A stretch of DNA of 64,000 nt from the NCBI RefSeq assembly GCF_024704835.1, contig NZ_JAMXBE010000012.1:1-64000 (forward strand). Reading direction: 5' to 3'. This DNA comes from Parapedobacter tibetensis. Its GTDB lineage: Bacteria; Bacteroidota; Bacteroidia; Sphingobacteriales; Sphingobacteriaceae. How positions within the stretch are numbered: position 1 is the first letter of the stretch; each line of letters starts with the position of its first letter. Below are positions 25,505-34,564 of this stretch, in pieces. The notes under the pieces were generated by a model. The model saw nothing but the letters and a program-made list of their open reading frames with translations. It searched no databases and was not told the DNA's origin. The position numbers were made by a program, and so were the translations under genes.

Positions 25505-26380
25505 ATGGCAAGAACAACATATCAAGAATTATTGGATGCAGGTGTACATTTTGGCCACCTTACCCGGAAATGGGATCCGAAAATGGCCAAATACATTTTC
25601 ATGGAGCGCAATGGCATCCATATCATAGATTTAAACAAAACACTTACCAAGCTTGAAGAAGCTGCTTCTGCAATTAAGCAGGTTGTCAAATCGGGGCGGA
25701 AAATACTGTTTGTGGCAACTAAGAAACAAGCCAAAGACATCATTTCAGCCCAAGCGAAGGCCGTAAACATGCCTTATGTGACGGAACGCTGGTTAGGCGG
25801 CATGCTTACTAACTTTGCTACCGTACGCAAGTCTATCAAAAAAATGTCGAATATCGACAAAATGACCAAAGACGGCACATACGATGTATTGTCCAAGAAA
25901 GAAAAATTGATGATACAACGTGAGCGTATCAAATTGGAAAGCCTCCTAGGCGGCATAGCCGACTTGAACCGCTTACCAGCAGCGCTCTTCATCATCGATG
26001 TGAAGAAAGAGCATATCGCAGTAAGTGAGGCATTGAAATTGAATATCCCTACCTTCGCCATGGTGGATACGAATTCCGATCCAACAAATATCGATTTTCC
26101 CATTCCTTCTAATGACGATGCTACCAAATCGATTACTCTAATCAGCGAACTCATAGGGAAAGCCATTCAAGAAGGCCTTGAAGAGCGCAAGCGCGACAAG
26201 GAAGAAGAAGCTGAAAAGGAAGCCGCTGCCGCCAAAGCCAAAATTGACACTGGAGAAGAACCAGAAGCAACAGTGGAGGAAAAAGAGGCAAAGGCTGACA
26301 CCGAAACCTCAGGTAAGCGTCCACGTAAAGCAAAAGCAGAGGCAACTGCTGAATCGGAAGAAGCTAAAGACGGAGAATAA
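25505..26380 (+). CDS. rpsB: 30S ribosomal protein S2 with long acidic/basic C-terminal tail
   Basis: This 291-residue protein has a normal S2 core to about residue 230. It starts with TTYQELLDAGVHFGHLTRKW and contains FVATKKQAKDII, ERWLGGMLTNF and IPTFAMVDTNSDP. About 55 residues of low-complexity Glu/Ala/Lys sequence follow, a tail found in several Bacteroidota S2 proteins and of unknown use. AAGGAGG lies 8 bases before the ATG, an unusually complete Shine-Dalgarno sequence for the phylum. A large hairpin separates the gene from tsf. Confidence 0.96.
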   Translation: MARTTYQELLDAGVHFGHLTRKWDPKMAKYIFMERNGIHIIDLNKTLTKLEEAASAIKQVVKSGRKILFVATKKQAKDIISAQAKAVNMPYVTERWLGGMLTNFATVRKSIKKMSNIDKMTKDGTYDVLSKKEKLMIQRERIKLESLLGGIADLNRLPAALFIIDVKKEHIAVSEALKLNIPTFAMVDTNSDPTNIDFPIPSNDDATKSITLISELIGKAIQEGLEERKRDKEEEAEKEAAAAKAKIDTGEEPEATVEEKEAKADTETSGKRPRKAKAEATAESEEAKDGE

Positions 26381-26391
26381 TCTCTTATAGA

Positions 26392-26461
26392 AGCCGGATG
26401 GTAATCAGGAGGTTTCGGAAGAATTATCTTTCCGTAAACTGATGGTGTCATCCGGTTTTTT
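26392..26461 (+). terminator. Large multi-part terminator between rpsB and tsf
   Basis: AGCCGGATG pairs with CATCCGGTT, an inner AATCAG pairs with CTGAT, and an apical CGGAA/TTTCCG stem caps the structure. TTTTTT follows. It probably ends or attenuates the rplM-rpsI-rpsB transcript so that tsf is made at a different level. Confidence 0.75.
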
Positions 26462-26499
26462 AGTTGCACATTCGTAAATTACAAAATAAGGAAAATAAC

Positions 26500-27339
26500 A
26501 TGTCCACAGTACAAATTTCTGCATCAGATGTAAACAAACTGCGCCAACAAACCGGTGCAGGTATGATGGATTGCAAAAAAGCATTGATTGAGGCCAACGG
26601 TGACTTTGAAGCCGCCATCGACTATTTGCGTAAAAAAGGCGCTAAAGTGGCTGCAAGCCGCCAAGACCGCGATTCAAATGAAGGCGTGGTGATTGCTAAA
26701 ACAACAGCCGACAGTAAGAAAGGAGCCATTATAGAACTAAACTGCGAAACCGATTTCGTGGCGAAGAATGGCGATTTTATCGCCTTCGGTGAACGTATTG
26801 CAGAAGCCGCTATCGCTCATGCACCTGCATCGCTTGAGGCGTTGAAGCAACTGGAAATAGACGGTGTAAAAATTGCTGACTTGCTACTTGACCAAACTGG
26901 CAAAATCGGCGAAAAAATAGATATTTCTAAATACGAAACTGCAGAATCCGACAAAGTGGTGGCCTATATACATGGTAATTACCGATTGGGCGTATTGGTG
27001 GGTCTTAATCACACTTTTGATGGCGCTGATGAAACCGGCAAGGATGTAGCGATGCAGATTGCAGCGATGAATCCAGTTGCCATCGACAAGAGCGATGTGG
27101 ATGTCCGCATAATTGAACGCGAATTGGAAATCGCCAAGGAGCAAATCCGAGCAGAAGGTAAACCAGAAGAAATGGTAGAAAAAATTTCGCAAGGCAAACT
27201 CAACAAATTCTACAAAGAATCCACTTTGCTAAACCAAGAGTTTGTTAAAGATTCTTCCAAAAACATCGCTCAATTCTTAGATAGTGTTTCCAAAGGGCTG
27301 ACCGTAACTGTTTTCAAAAGGGTACAATTGGGCGCCTAG
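26500..27339 (+). CDS. tsf: Translation elongation factor Ts
   Basis: EF-Ts exchanges GDP for GTP on EF-Tu. The frame is open from 26464, but the family N-terminus (MSTVQISASDVNKLRQQTGAGMMDCKKAL, conserved part from KLRQQTGAG) starts at the ATG at 26500, giving 279 residues. Landmarks are the N-terminal UBA-like TGAGMMDCKKAL, the core ELNCETDFVAKN and a later HGNYRLGVLVGL. The PTEVP-like Bacteroidota C-terminal region is normal. It follows rpsB after a large hairpin. Confidence 0.95.
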   Translation: MSTVQISASDVNKLRQQTGAGMMDCKKALIEANGDFEAAIDYLRKKGAKVAASRQDRDSNEGVVIAKTTADSKKGAIIELNCETDFVAKNGDFIAFGERIAEAAIAHAPASLEALKQLEIDGVKIADLLLDQTGKIGEKIDISKYETAESDKVVAYIHGNYRLGVLVGLNHTFDGADETGKDVAMQIAAMNPVAIDKSDVDVRIIERELEIAKEQIRAEGKPEEMVEKISQGKLNKFYKESTLLNQEFVKDSSKNIAQFLDSVSKGLTVTVFKRVQLGA

Positions 27340-27706
27340 GTAGTAATAATGCTACAAAGACGTACTACATTACATATATAAGAAACATTAGCGCCTCCTT
27401 GAAATCCCACATTTCAGGAGGTGTTAATTTTACTAAATTTAGCGGGATTTACTTATTTGACAATAATACACCGTTAAGAAAGCTCATTGGCAAGGTTCGC
27501 TAAAGTTGCTATTGTAACATCGTTTTTTTGTAAAAAATAGACTTAAATTACAATAATCCCCTCCTATTTAGAATAAAGTTTACTAACTTGGGATTTGGAA
27601 TTGCAATGTCCATTAATTTACCGAGGCTAAAAAAGAATGTACACAAAGTTTATTTACTACGACTCCTTATAAAAACATATTCTTGGGAGTCAATGTTATT
27701 ATAAAA
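27340..27706. other. Intergenic stretch between tsf and the response regulator
   Basis: No gene is seen in these 367 bases. The left part holds the tsf terminator (27392-27427). An inverted repeat GACTCC/GGAGTC with a 19-nt gap lies at about 27661-27691, just upstream of the response-regulator start, and may be a control element. A near-consensus -7 box (TAACTTGG) occurs near 27583-27590 without a clear -33 box. Confidence 0.5.
27392..27427 (+). terminator. Intrinsic terminator after tsf
   Basis: CGCCTCCTTGAAAT pairs with ATTTCAGGAGGTG (one bulge) around a 5-nt loop and is followed by TTAATTTT. It lies about 52 bases past the tsf stop. Confidence 0.8.
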
Positions 27707-28168
27707 ATGGAAAATAGGATTTCGGTTTTATATGTGGATGATGAGGAGAATAATTTAATTTCCTTCAGGGCTACATTCCGTCTGACCTATAGCGTATATA
27801 CTGCCATAAGTGGCATCGAGGCTATTCGAATCGTCAAGGAAAAGCCAATTGATATAATCATCACCGACCAGCGAATGCCACATATGACTGGGGTTGAATT
27901 TTTGGAAGAAATTATAAAAATCAGCCCTGATTCCATGAGGATATTACTCACCGGCTATGCCGATATGGGTGCCGTAGTGGATGCCGTGAATAAAGGCAAA
28001 ATATTTCACTACCTAAGTAAGCCATGGAGTGAAGAAGAATTGGATAACACCATCAAAAGAGCCTATGAAGTCCACTCGGAAAGGAAAAAAATAAAAGAAT
28101 CGTTTTCCAAGCTTGAGGTGACCAACGAACAGCTCGAATTTTTACTCAGGCAAAAGCTTCTTTCCTAA
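27707..28168 (+). CDS. Single-domain response regulator
   Basis: This 153-residue protein has one receiver domain (residues 5-120) and a short coiled-coil C-terminus (about 122-153), with no DNA-binding output. The acidic pocket is DDEENN at 11-16 and the phospho-acceptor is Asp54 in IITDQRMPHMTG. The conserved Lys is in LSKPW. It closely resembles the receiver domain of the hybrid kinase encoded convergently 12 bases away (shared DDE-NNLISF and DAVNKG-IF motifs), so they probably share a phosphorelay. It is convergent with the ThiF-GNAT operon. Confidence 0.88.
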   Translation: MENRISVLYVDDEENNLISFRATFRLTYSVYTAISGIEAIRIVKEKPIDIIITDQRMPHMTGVEFLEEIIKISPDSMRILLTGYADMGAVVDAVNKGKIFHYLSKPWSEEELDNTIKRAYEVHSERKKIKESFSKLEVTNEQLEFLLRQKLLS

Positions 28169-28180
28169 GCCATCTCATAA

Positions 28181-29266
28181 CTATTTACTCGCTATAACCA
28201 CAGTAAAAGTTGTTCCCATACTTTCTACGGAATTGACTTCTATTTCGCCCTGAAGCTTTGCCAAAGCACTTTTCACATTATATAGCCCGAAACCCGTTCC
28301 CTCCGCCTGATCACTTCCTCTGAAAAAAAGTTTAAAAATCTCTCCAATATCTTTCTCCGCGATACCGATCCCCGTATCTTTTACCTGTATTGTTGCAATG
28401 TTGTTCCCTACGATGACGGATAATTTGACAATTTTGTTATCACTGTCCCTTTTTTGATACTTAAAAGCATTGGACAACAAATTATGTATGATTAGTTTCA
28501 ACGATATCTCATCGCTTTTAAATTCCTCATTTTGTGTACTGCTAATGGTAAACTGAATGTTGTTGCTTTGGGTATAAATCCGATAGAAATCCTTGAAATA
28601 TTCGAATAATGCGCTAAAGTCAATATCCGAAATACTGAGTTCACCGCGTTTTAACAGGTAGTAATCATGCAAGCTGTTTATATACGAATTCAATTTTAAT
28701 ATAGAGCTTTCCATCAACCCCAAAAGCTCATGAATTCGCTCAACTGAATCAAACTCGAAGGCCAATTTAATCGCTGACAATACTCCAGTCAATGGATCTC
28801 TCAGGTCATGGCTAACACTATATGCAAATTTATCGAGTTCGTCATAGGCCCTTTGGAGTTCCTCATTCCTGATATCCAACATGGAGTTTGCAACGTAAAA
28901 TTTATTGGCCTCCTCAATAGATGAAATGATTTCCTCTTCTACCCAAGGCTTCTGCACAAACCTAAAGATATGTCCCTTATTTACTGCATCCACTACGGTC
29001 TCCATATCGGCATATGCAGTAAGAAGAATCCTTATGGGCCTAGGAAAATCCTTCTTCATTTGATGTAAAAAGTCAATGCCCATCTCACCCGGCATCCGTT
29101 GGTCACAAAAAATAATCCGGATATCGGGATTTGCACGCAGTATTTCCCTAGCTTCAACTGTATTGGTGGCGGTATATATGGGATAACGGTATCGAAATGC
29201 GGCTTTAAAACTAATTAGATTATTCGTTTCGTCATCAATGTAGAGTATTTCCGGAGATTTATGCAT
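28181..29266 (-). CDS. Hybrid protein: receiver domain plus histidine kinase
   Basis: This 361-residue soluble signalling protein has no membrane helix. The receiver domain lies at residues 5-122, with Asp55 in IFCDQRMPGEMG. A short helix leads into a HisKA domain with His153 in SVSHDLRDPLTG. An ATPase domain follows, with HNLLSNAFKYQ (N box), VKDTGIGIA (G1) and GTGFGLYNVKSAL (G2). A receiver placed before the kinase suggests that it takes phosphate from another kinase or tunes its own activity. It is the last gene of the minus-strand operon and lies 79 bases after the 7TM kinase. Confidence 0.9.
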   Translation of the reverse strand: MHKSPEILYIDDETNNLISFKAAFRYRYPIYTATNTVEAREILRANPDIRIIFCDQRMPGEMGIDFLHQMKKDFPRPIRILLTAYADMETVVDAVNKGHIFRFVQKPWVEEEIISSIEEANKFYVANSMLDIRNEELQRAYDELDKFAYSVSHDLRDPLTGVLSAIKLAFEFDSVERIHELLGLMESSILKLNSYINSLHDYYLLKRGELSISDIDFSALFEYFKDFYRIYTQSNNIQFTISSTQNEEFKSDEISLKLIIHNLLSNAFKYQKRDSDNKIVKLSVIVGNNIATIQVKDTGIGIAEKDIGEIFKLFFRGSDQAEGTGFGLYNVKSALAKLQGEIEVNSVESMGTTFTVVIASK

Positions 29267-29345
29267 AAAGCTAATGGGAGTTACAAGGCAAAAATCAAAC
29301 CTTAAACAACAAAAATAGCATAATTGATTTTAATAAACGCAACAA

Positions 29346-31472
29346 CTATCGTATTTGTTGCTGAAGTGGAATAACCAATCTAAATTCCGTCCCCTCACCC
29401 ACCAATGAGTCAATTTCTATCTCGCCATGATGCTTCTTGATTGTATTGTAGACAATGGACATGCCTAATCCAGTCCCTTCTCCGACTTCCTTAGTCGTGA
29501 AAAAAGGTTCGAATATTTTTTCGATTATGTCAGCTGGCATTCCAACTCCGTTGTCCTTGATAAAAATATATACGTTTGTATCGTCAGCTTCAGTTTTAAT
29601 CATTAGGTTTCCTCCAGATTCCCCTTCAAATTTCTTGTTAATGGCATAGATTGCATTCGTTGTGATATTTAAGAACACCTGGTTCAGTTTTCCGGGATAG
29701 CATTCCACCAAGGGTAGGTCACCGTATTGTTTGGTTACTTGTAGGGCATCCTTGACCACGCTATTTAGGATCACCAATGTTGATTCCAGCCCCTCGTTGA
29801 TATCAGCATATTTCAATGAATCTTCATCAACTCGTGAGAAAATGCGCAAACTCTTCACAATTTCTGCGGTTCTATTAGCCCCTTCATGCATACCTTTCAA
29901 TAAAAATTCGATTTCAGTCTTCAGGTATTCCAATTCCAGTTTTTCTTTATAGGTTTCAAGCTGCTGCTTTTTGTCCGCTATTGCATCACTTGAAAGCCCT
30001 ACCTTTTCGATTTCAATGAGGGCCTCCCACAATAAATTTATATCCCGTCGTAAAGGAGCAACATTGGACGTCACAAAATTGATAGGATTGTTGATCTCGT
30101 GAGCAACCCCCGCCGTCAATTGTCCAAGTGAGGCCATTTTCTCTGCTTCGACCAGTTGAGATTGGGTCTCTTTCAAGTGCTTCAATGTCTGTTGGAGTAT
30201 CTCGTTAGACTCTTTCAATTCATGCGTACGTTCTTCTACTTTCTGTTCAAGGTAGAGATTCTGCTCGCGTATCAACCTTTCGTTTTCCTTGGATATTTGC
30301 AACGTCCTAAGTTGGGATTCCTCTTTCTCCCTTTTGTAAATGTTTATTTTATCTGCCAAAGCAAAAGACAATAATGCTACCTCCAATCCTGAACCTATCA
30401 AGATCGAATTACTGGTGAAACTATTATATGGCAGAATACTTGCATCCTTCAATATATAAATAATTACCCCACTCAAGAAAAACGACCAAGCGACGTAAAA
30501 AAACAGCGCTGGTTTATATTTTTTCCTATAGTATATATAAAAACCGCTAAATAACACCAATGCTGAGCTGAGGGCTGTATTCAACTGCAATATTTGCTGA
30601 CCAATGATGTACTTCCCTCCCAAATAAAGGATGGCAGATATAAGATAAATGCCAATGGTGACGCACAAAGCAATGTAAACAATTCTCAAGAAACGCTTGA
30701 CATGCAAAAAATTAAACGTAAACAAAATGGAAAAGACCCCGGCTAAAACGGTGATGACATGATTAGCCCTAATGATTAACCATTCTGAGTCAGGCCATAA
30801 AAACTTGGCAGCATACCCTTGTAGACAAGCTTGTGTAAGTCCTACCACTAAAATATATAAAACGTAATACAGGTATTGTTTATCCTTAATTGATAGGTAC
30901 AGGAAAAAATTATAGAGGAACATGACTATAATAATCCCTGAATAAATGCCAAAATACAATTGGTCATTGGCCACCCATTCCAGAATGGTGGCATCCCTGC
31001 CTATAGTGATAGGAATTTCCATTATACCATTTCCGGAAGCTCGCAAGAAAAAAACAGCCTTTGAACCAGGCATAAGCTTAACCCTAAAAATGGGATATTG
31101 TGTCTTAAATTCACGTTTATAAACAGGGGTAATGCTTAACAACTGCTGAACCTCCGCTTTGCCATTCGTCATATTATAGAAAGTCAGACTATTGATATTG
31201 GCATTCTGAATTTTAAGTAAAAAAACACTGTCCACAACCTGATTGGTTACCTCAATTTTAAACCAAAATACTGATTTGCTTAATCCGAAGTTTGGGGAAT
31301 GGTTTGGTAGTGTATCAAACTCCTTATGGATGATGTCTGTTATTTCAAACTGGTGGTATTGATCTTCAATAACACCTACATTCAAGGAAATTTCTTCTGC
31401 GTACTTTAGCGTAGAATCTGTATAAGCCAATAAGATGCCTAAAACGTGATATAGGATATGTGAGAAAAACAT
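29346..31472 (-). CDS. 7TMR-DISM sensor histidine kinase
   Basis: This 708-residue membrane sensor begins with a signal peptide (about residues 1-18). An extracellular beta-rich 7TMR-DISMED2 domain (about 25-160) likely binds a carbohydrate-like or other small ligand. Seven helices follow (about 172-375), then a coiled coil (about 380-445). The HisKA domain has His458 in [16 protein letters not shown], and the ATPase domain carries DNGVGMP and [15 protein letters not shown] domains are known as ligand-binding, but the ligand here is unknown. It is co-oriented with the ThiF fusion and GNAT genes, 63 bases after the latter. Confidence 0.92.
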   Translation of the reverse strand: MFFSHILYHVLGILLAYTDSTLKYAEEISLNVGVIEDQYHQFEITDIIHKEFDTLPNHSPNFGLSKSVFWFKIEVTNQVVDSVFLLKIQNANINSLTFYNMTNGKAEVQQLLSITPVYKREFKTQYPIFRVKLMPGSKAVFFLRASGNGIMEIPITIGRDATILEWVANDQLYFGIYSGIIIVMFLYNFFLYLSIKDKQYLYYVLYILVVGLTQACLQGYAAKFLWPDSEWLIIRANHVITVLAGVFSILFTFNFLHVKRFLRIVYIALCVTIGIYLISAILYLGGKYIIGQQILQLNTALSSALVLFSGFYIYYRKKYKPALFFYVAWSFFLSGVIIYILKDASILPYNSFTSNSILIGSGLEVALLSFALADKINIYKREKEESQLRTLQISKENERLIREQNLYLEQKVEERTHELKESNEILQQTLKHLKETQSQLVEAEKMASLGQLTAGVAHEINNPINFVTSNVAPLRRDINLLWEALIEIEKVGLSSDAIADKKQQLETYKEKLELEYLKTEIEFLLKGMHEGANRTAEIVKSLRIFSRVDEDSLKYADINEGLESTLVILNSVVKDALQVTKQYGDLPLVECYPGKLNQVFLNITTNAIYAINKKFEGESGGNLMIKTEADDTNVYIFIKDNGVGMPADIIEKIFEPFFTTKEVGEGTGLGMSIVYNTIKKHHGEIEIDSLVGEGTEFRLVIPLQQQIR

Positions 31473-31535
31473 CTACCGTTATATTTCAATATTATTTTCG
31501 CTTATTGCATGTTGCACATAACCACAGTGCGCTGC

Positions 31536-32243
31536 TTATGAATGCTCCTTATCTAAGGATAAGTTATATTCCACCATAAGTTCGCCTTTTGGGCCTTTTT
31601 CCACTCTACTTTGAATGGGAGTCTTGTCAAACTCCTTTATAAAAAGTTGGTTGTCCTCCGTTGCATGGGATAGCTCATTGACATCCCTAATGACCATAGC
31701 GGTGGCCACCAAATCCAATTTAGGATAATTGAAAAAACCATCATTCCCGAGAGACCGTTCAATCACAAAGCCTGCCCGTCCTCCCATTCTTACAGTGGCC
31801 GGTGCACATAATGCAAATAATGATTTGACTTTCAGCTTCCTCGCTAGTACAATAATTGCTTTAGTTAAGTACGCACTACCTATCCCGTACCCGGCAACCT
31901 CCCTGGAATTCCATAAACCACATAGTTCCGCAGTCATCTGTCCTTCGCTATGCTGCCTGATTACTTCATGTATTTTAGCATCAACTTTGCCTACTGCTTC
32001 TTCAATTGGCAACATTAATTCATTGTCAGCTATTTGGAGTCGCGCTCCTCCGAATAGTCGACCATCAGCTTTAGATTCAACTAATACGACATACGTGTTT
32101 GGATGACTGGTCCACAGTGCCTTATTGGAGGTTATCATGGTAATTCCATAGATTTCAAGCACCTTCCTGTGCCCCTCTATAAAGCGTGCACATGATTCGG
32201 GTTCGTCTGTGGCGCGAAAAGCTCTGAACGTTACAGAAATCAT
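31536..32243 (-). CDS. GNAT-fold acyltransferase-like protein
   Basis: This is a 235-residue cytoplasmic protein. A GNAT core is visible: strand GGARLQ at 65-70, strand AELCGLWNS at 105-113 followed by the acyl-CoA loop GYGIGSAY (118-125), then the helix AIIVLARKLKV and strand SLFALC. The order ARLQ, then an acidic strand with a downstream helix and RxGF, resembles LuxI-type or exosortase-associated acyltransferases. No specific family could be assigned. Its ATG lies 2 bases after the stop of the ThiF-nitroreductase gene, so the two are translationally coupled and likely act in one pathway. Confidence 0.65.
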   Translation of the reverse strand: MISVTFRAFRATDEPESCARFIEGHRKVLEIYGITMITSNKALWTSHPNTYVVLVESKADGRLFGGARLQIADNELMLPIEEAVGKVDAKIHEVIRQHSEGQMTAELCGLWNSREVAGYGIGSAYLTKAIIVLARKLKVKSLFALCAPATVRMGGRAGFVIERSLGNDGFFNYPKLDLVATAMVIRDVNELSHATEDNQLFIKEFDKTPIQSRVEKGPKGELMVEYNLSLDKEHS

Positions 32244-32245
32244 AT

Positions 32246-34564
32246 TTAATTTTCTCTCTGAAAAAAAACCTCATTCAAGTTTAACCTCAAGGAACTCACT
32301 GTTGGATTCTTGCCTTTAAACAGCCTAAAGAGGAATAAGGGCACCTCCTTTAATGGAGTAATATCAAAAATAGCATCAAATTCTTCATTCAGTATGGCAA
32401 ACTCATTTTGAATCTTGATAGGCATATCTCCCCCTTTTCCATATCTTAACCTCGTGAAGTGTAATACTGGCGCTAATACAGGTTGTAATGAAATGAGATT
32501 TTTATTGGCGGTAATCCATAGCCGCTCCACAGCCTTACCTGCCGCTAAGCAATTGATTGCGTCAAATGTTGGCATAGCGATAAGCCCTACCGCTGACGAC
32601 GTTCCTATAAGGTCTGATGTCATATTTTCGAGCGCTTTCCCTAAATTCCAATCAGCAATCAGCTGCATAGCCTTTGGATCTCTTGCTACCCTGAAACCTA
32701 TTGTGTCTTTGGTGCTCAGTCCAAGGGTTCGGACATCTAATCCATCTTTTGTTTTTTCCGTCTCCTCTACTGTCCATCTCAACTCCTTTTCAAATAGGTC
32801 ATAATGGCCCTGCGGTATAAAAAGTCGCAATTTCTCGGATTTCCCAGCAACTAATGCCAAACGCTGTAAGTCATCCTTATCTTCGATAAATTTAAGCGTA
32901 GCCCCCTCAATCGGCGCTATTGATCGCCGTATCTCATTAAGACTTTTGGTATCCAATTTCATTCCGGTACCCAAATGTCTATTAGTACATCGTAAGTGAA
33001 TATGAGCTATCAAATCGCTCTTGACAGGCTGGGAAGGGCTAAATGAAAAAGCCGCTATTAATAGGGGCTCATCAGGTAATGGAAAAAGCATTTCCGTCAC
33101 TTCCACCCCCATTTCCTTAGCTTTCAAATTCAAATTTTCAATTGCGGTGCCGAAAGTCATATAGGATGCCATGTTTTCGAAATCGCCATATGATTCCGAA
33201 CGCTCAATATCATGAAATAAATAAAGCCGTTTTCCATCAAAGTACCATTTCCATGGCTGGTTATTTCCCGGAGACGGCGCAATAGATGCTGTTCTAACCA
33301 GCTCTTTTACCATTTTATTGTCTATATTATACGCTGTATTGCCAATAGCAGGCAGTCGCTTAGCGACCCTCATCATCTCTTCATCATTCAATGACTTTTT
33401 AGTGTACTTAAAGTTTGGGGCTGCCGGCTTTGTATCATCTATCAATTCTTCTAAATCGATAAAATACCTCCCTGATTGATGGAATAAATCCAAGAGCACC
33501 CTTCTACATACATCTGCAGTAATCCCTCCGCCCATTGTTACCGCACTTGCCAATTGAGGCCATGTCGAAATGCTTTGTCCCACTTCAATCGCTGAGGCCT
33601 TCATCCTTATCGACAATGTTTCTACCCCTGCAAAAGCAAGTATATAAGGAAGTTTTTGCTCATTGGTTTTGAGGTTTTTGAAATTTGAAATATCCAAATG
33701 TTCTACAAATCCATGCAATATTGGTCTATCTGGCTCCAAATCGAACCGTTCGATGTCAACGGTTCCCCGGTCACTAGCTTCCATTAAAACGGGGATGTGA
33801 TGCTTCTTTGCCGCCAATCTACAATTAATCTTCACGTCTACCCCATCGCATTCATCAATCAATACATCAAGCTTTCCCCCATCTAAAAGAAAGGACTCCA
33901 AATTCTCTGTTGTAATCCCATCATGAAAGCATGTGATTTTTAAATAAGGGTCAATCTCGGCTATTTCCCTCGCAACGATTACCGTCTTTTTCAACCCCAT
34001 GTTATGCACCCCGCTTCGAAGTCGATTTAAATTCGTTATTTCCAGCTCATCGAAGTCTGCAATCCGCAATTCACCAAACCCTCGCTCCATAGCCAATGTC
34101 AAGGAAACCGATTGGCCTACGGAAAGGCCAATTACCCCTATTTTCTTCTTCGTTAATACAAATTGCTCTTCAGCAGTGATTTTATATTTATTTCGGTTTG
34201 TCCTCAGTTCAGCAAATTCGTTTTCATCCAATAGGTGCACCAGCTTTTCATTCCATGGATAGTAAACCCATACGCCATATTCGTCAAAGGGCGTATCTCC
34301 AACATGATTCTCGATTAATGAACACAACCGACTTTCCTCCAACGTCTCGGTCGGCAAAGAAGATTTTATCAGCTCTTTGAGTTGCGGTTCAATGGTATCA
34401 AAAACCTGAATATAAGGTTTCCGTTCCAATAGCTTCGCCAGTCCTTCTCGATCTTCTGGGTTTCCAATACGAAAAAATAATGGCTGAAAGGTTTCCTTGT
34501 CTAGTTGCTGGTTGCTTGTTATCCGGTGTTTCAATGGCCCGGTCTTAAAATCATCAATCATCAT
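32246..34564 (-). CDS. ThiF/E1-like adenylyltransferase fused to a nitroreductase domain (Rv1355c family)
   Basis: This is a 772-residue two-enzyme fusion. Residues 1-130 are an uncharacterised N-terminal section. An E1/ThiF nucleotide-binding domain follows at about 138-370. Its glycine loop GVIGLSVGQS lies near 143-152, with D170, D172 and NLNR at 178-181 matching the adenylation site. No CxxC zinc pair is seen. A flavin nitroreductase fold spans about 395-720, with APSPGNNQPWKW at 429-440 in the FMN-binding position. The organisation matches the Rv1355c family, whose function is unknown. E1 plus nitroreductase resembles partners that activate and oxidise peptide-derived compounds, an inference only. 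It heads the operon. Confidence 0.85.
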   Translation of the reverse strand: MMIDDFKTGPLKHRITSNQQLDKETFQPLFFRIGNPEDREGLAKLLERKPYIQVFDTIEPQLKELIKSSLPTETLEESRLCSLIENHVGDTPFDEYGVWVYYPWNEKLVHLLDENEFAELRTNRNKYKITAEEQFVLTKKKIGVIGLSVGQSVSLTLAMERGFGELRIADFDELEITNLNRLRSGVHNMGLKKTVIVAREIAEIDPYLKITCFHDGITTENLESFLLDGGKLDVLIDECDGVDVKINCRLAAKKHHIPVLMEASDRGTVDIERFDLEPDRPILHGFVEHLDISNFKNLKTNEQKLPYILAFAGVETLSIRMKASAIEVGQSISTWPQLASAVTMGGGITADVCRRVLLDLFHQSGRYFIDLEELIDDTKPAAPNFKYTKKSLNDEEMMRVAKRLPAIGNTAYNIDNKMVKELVRTASIAPSPGNNQPWKWYFDGKRLYLFHDIERSESYGDFENMASYMTFGTAIENLNLKAKEMGVEVTEMLFPLPDEPLLIAAFSFSPSQPVKSDLIAHIHLRCTNRHLGTGMKLDTKSLNEIRRSIAPIEGATLKFIEDKDDLQRLALVAGKSEKLRLFIPQGHYDLFEKELRWTVEETEKTKDGLDVRTLGLSTKDTIGFRVARDPKAMQLIADWNLGKALENMTSDLIGTSSAVGLIAMPTFDAINCLAAGKAVERLWITANKNLISLQPVLAPVLHFTRLRYGKGGDMPIKIQNEFAILNEEFDAIFDITPLKEVPLFLFRLFKGKNPTVSSLRLNLNEVFFQREN

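Noticed and set aside
25774-26166. 130-codon open frame opposite rpsB
   Set aside because: It is antisense to a certain ribosomal protein gene and shows no domain.
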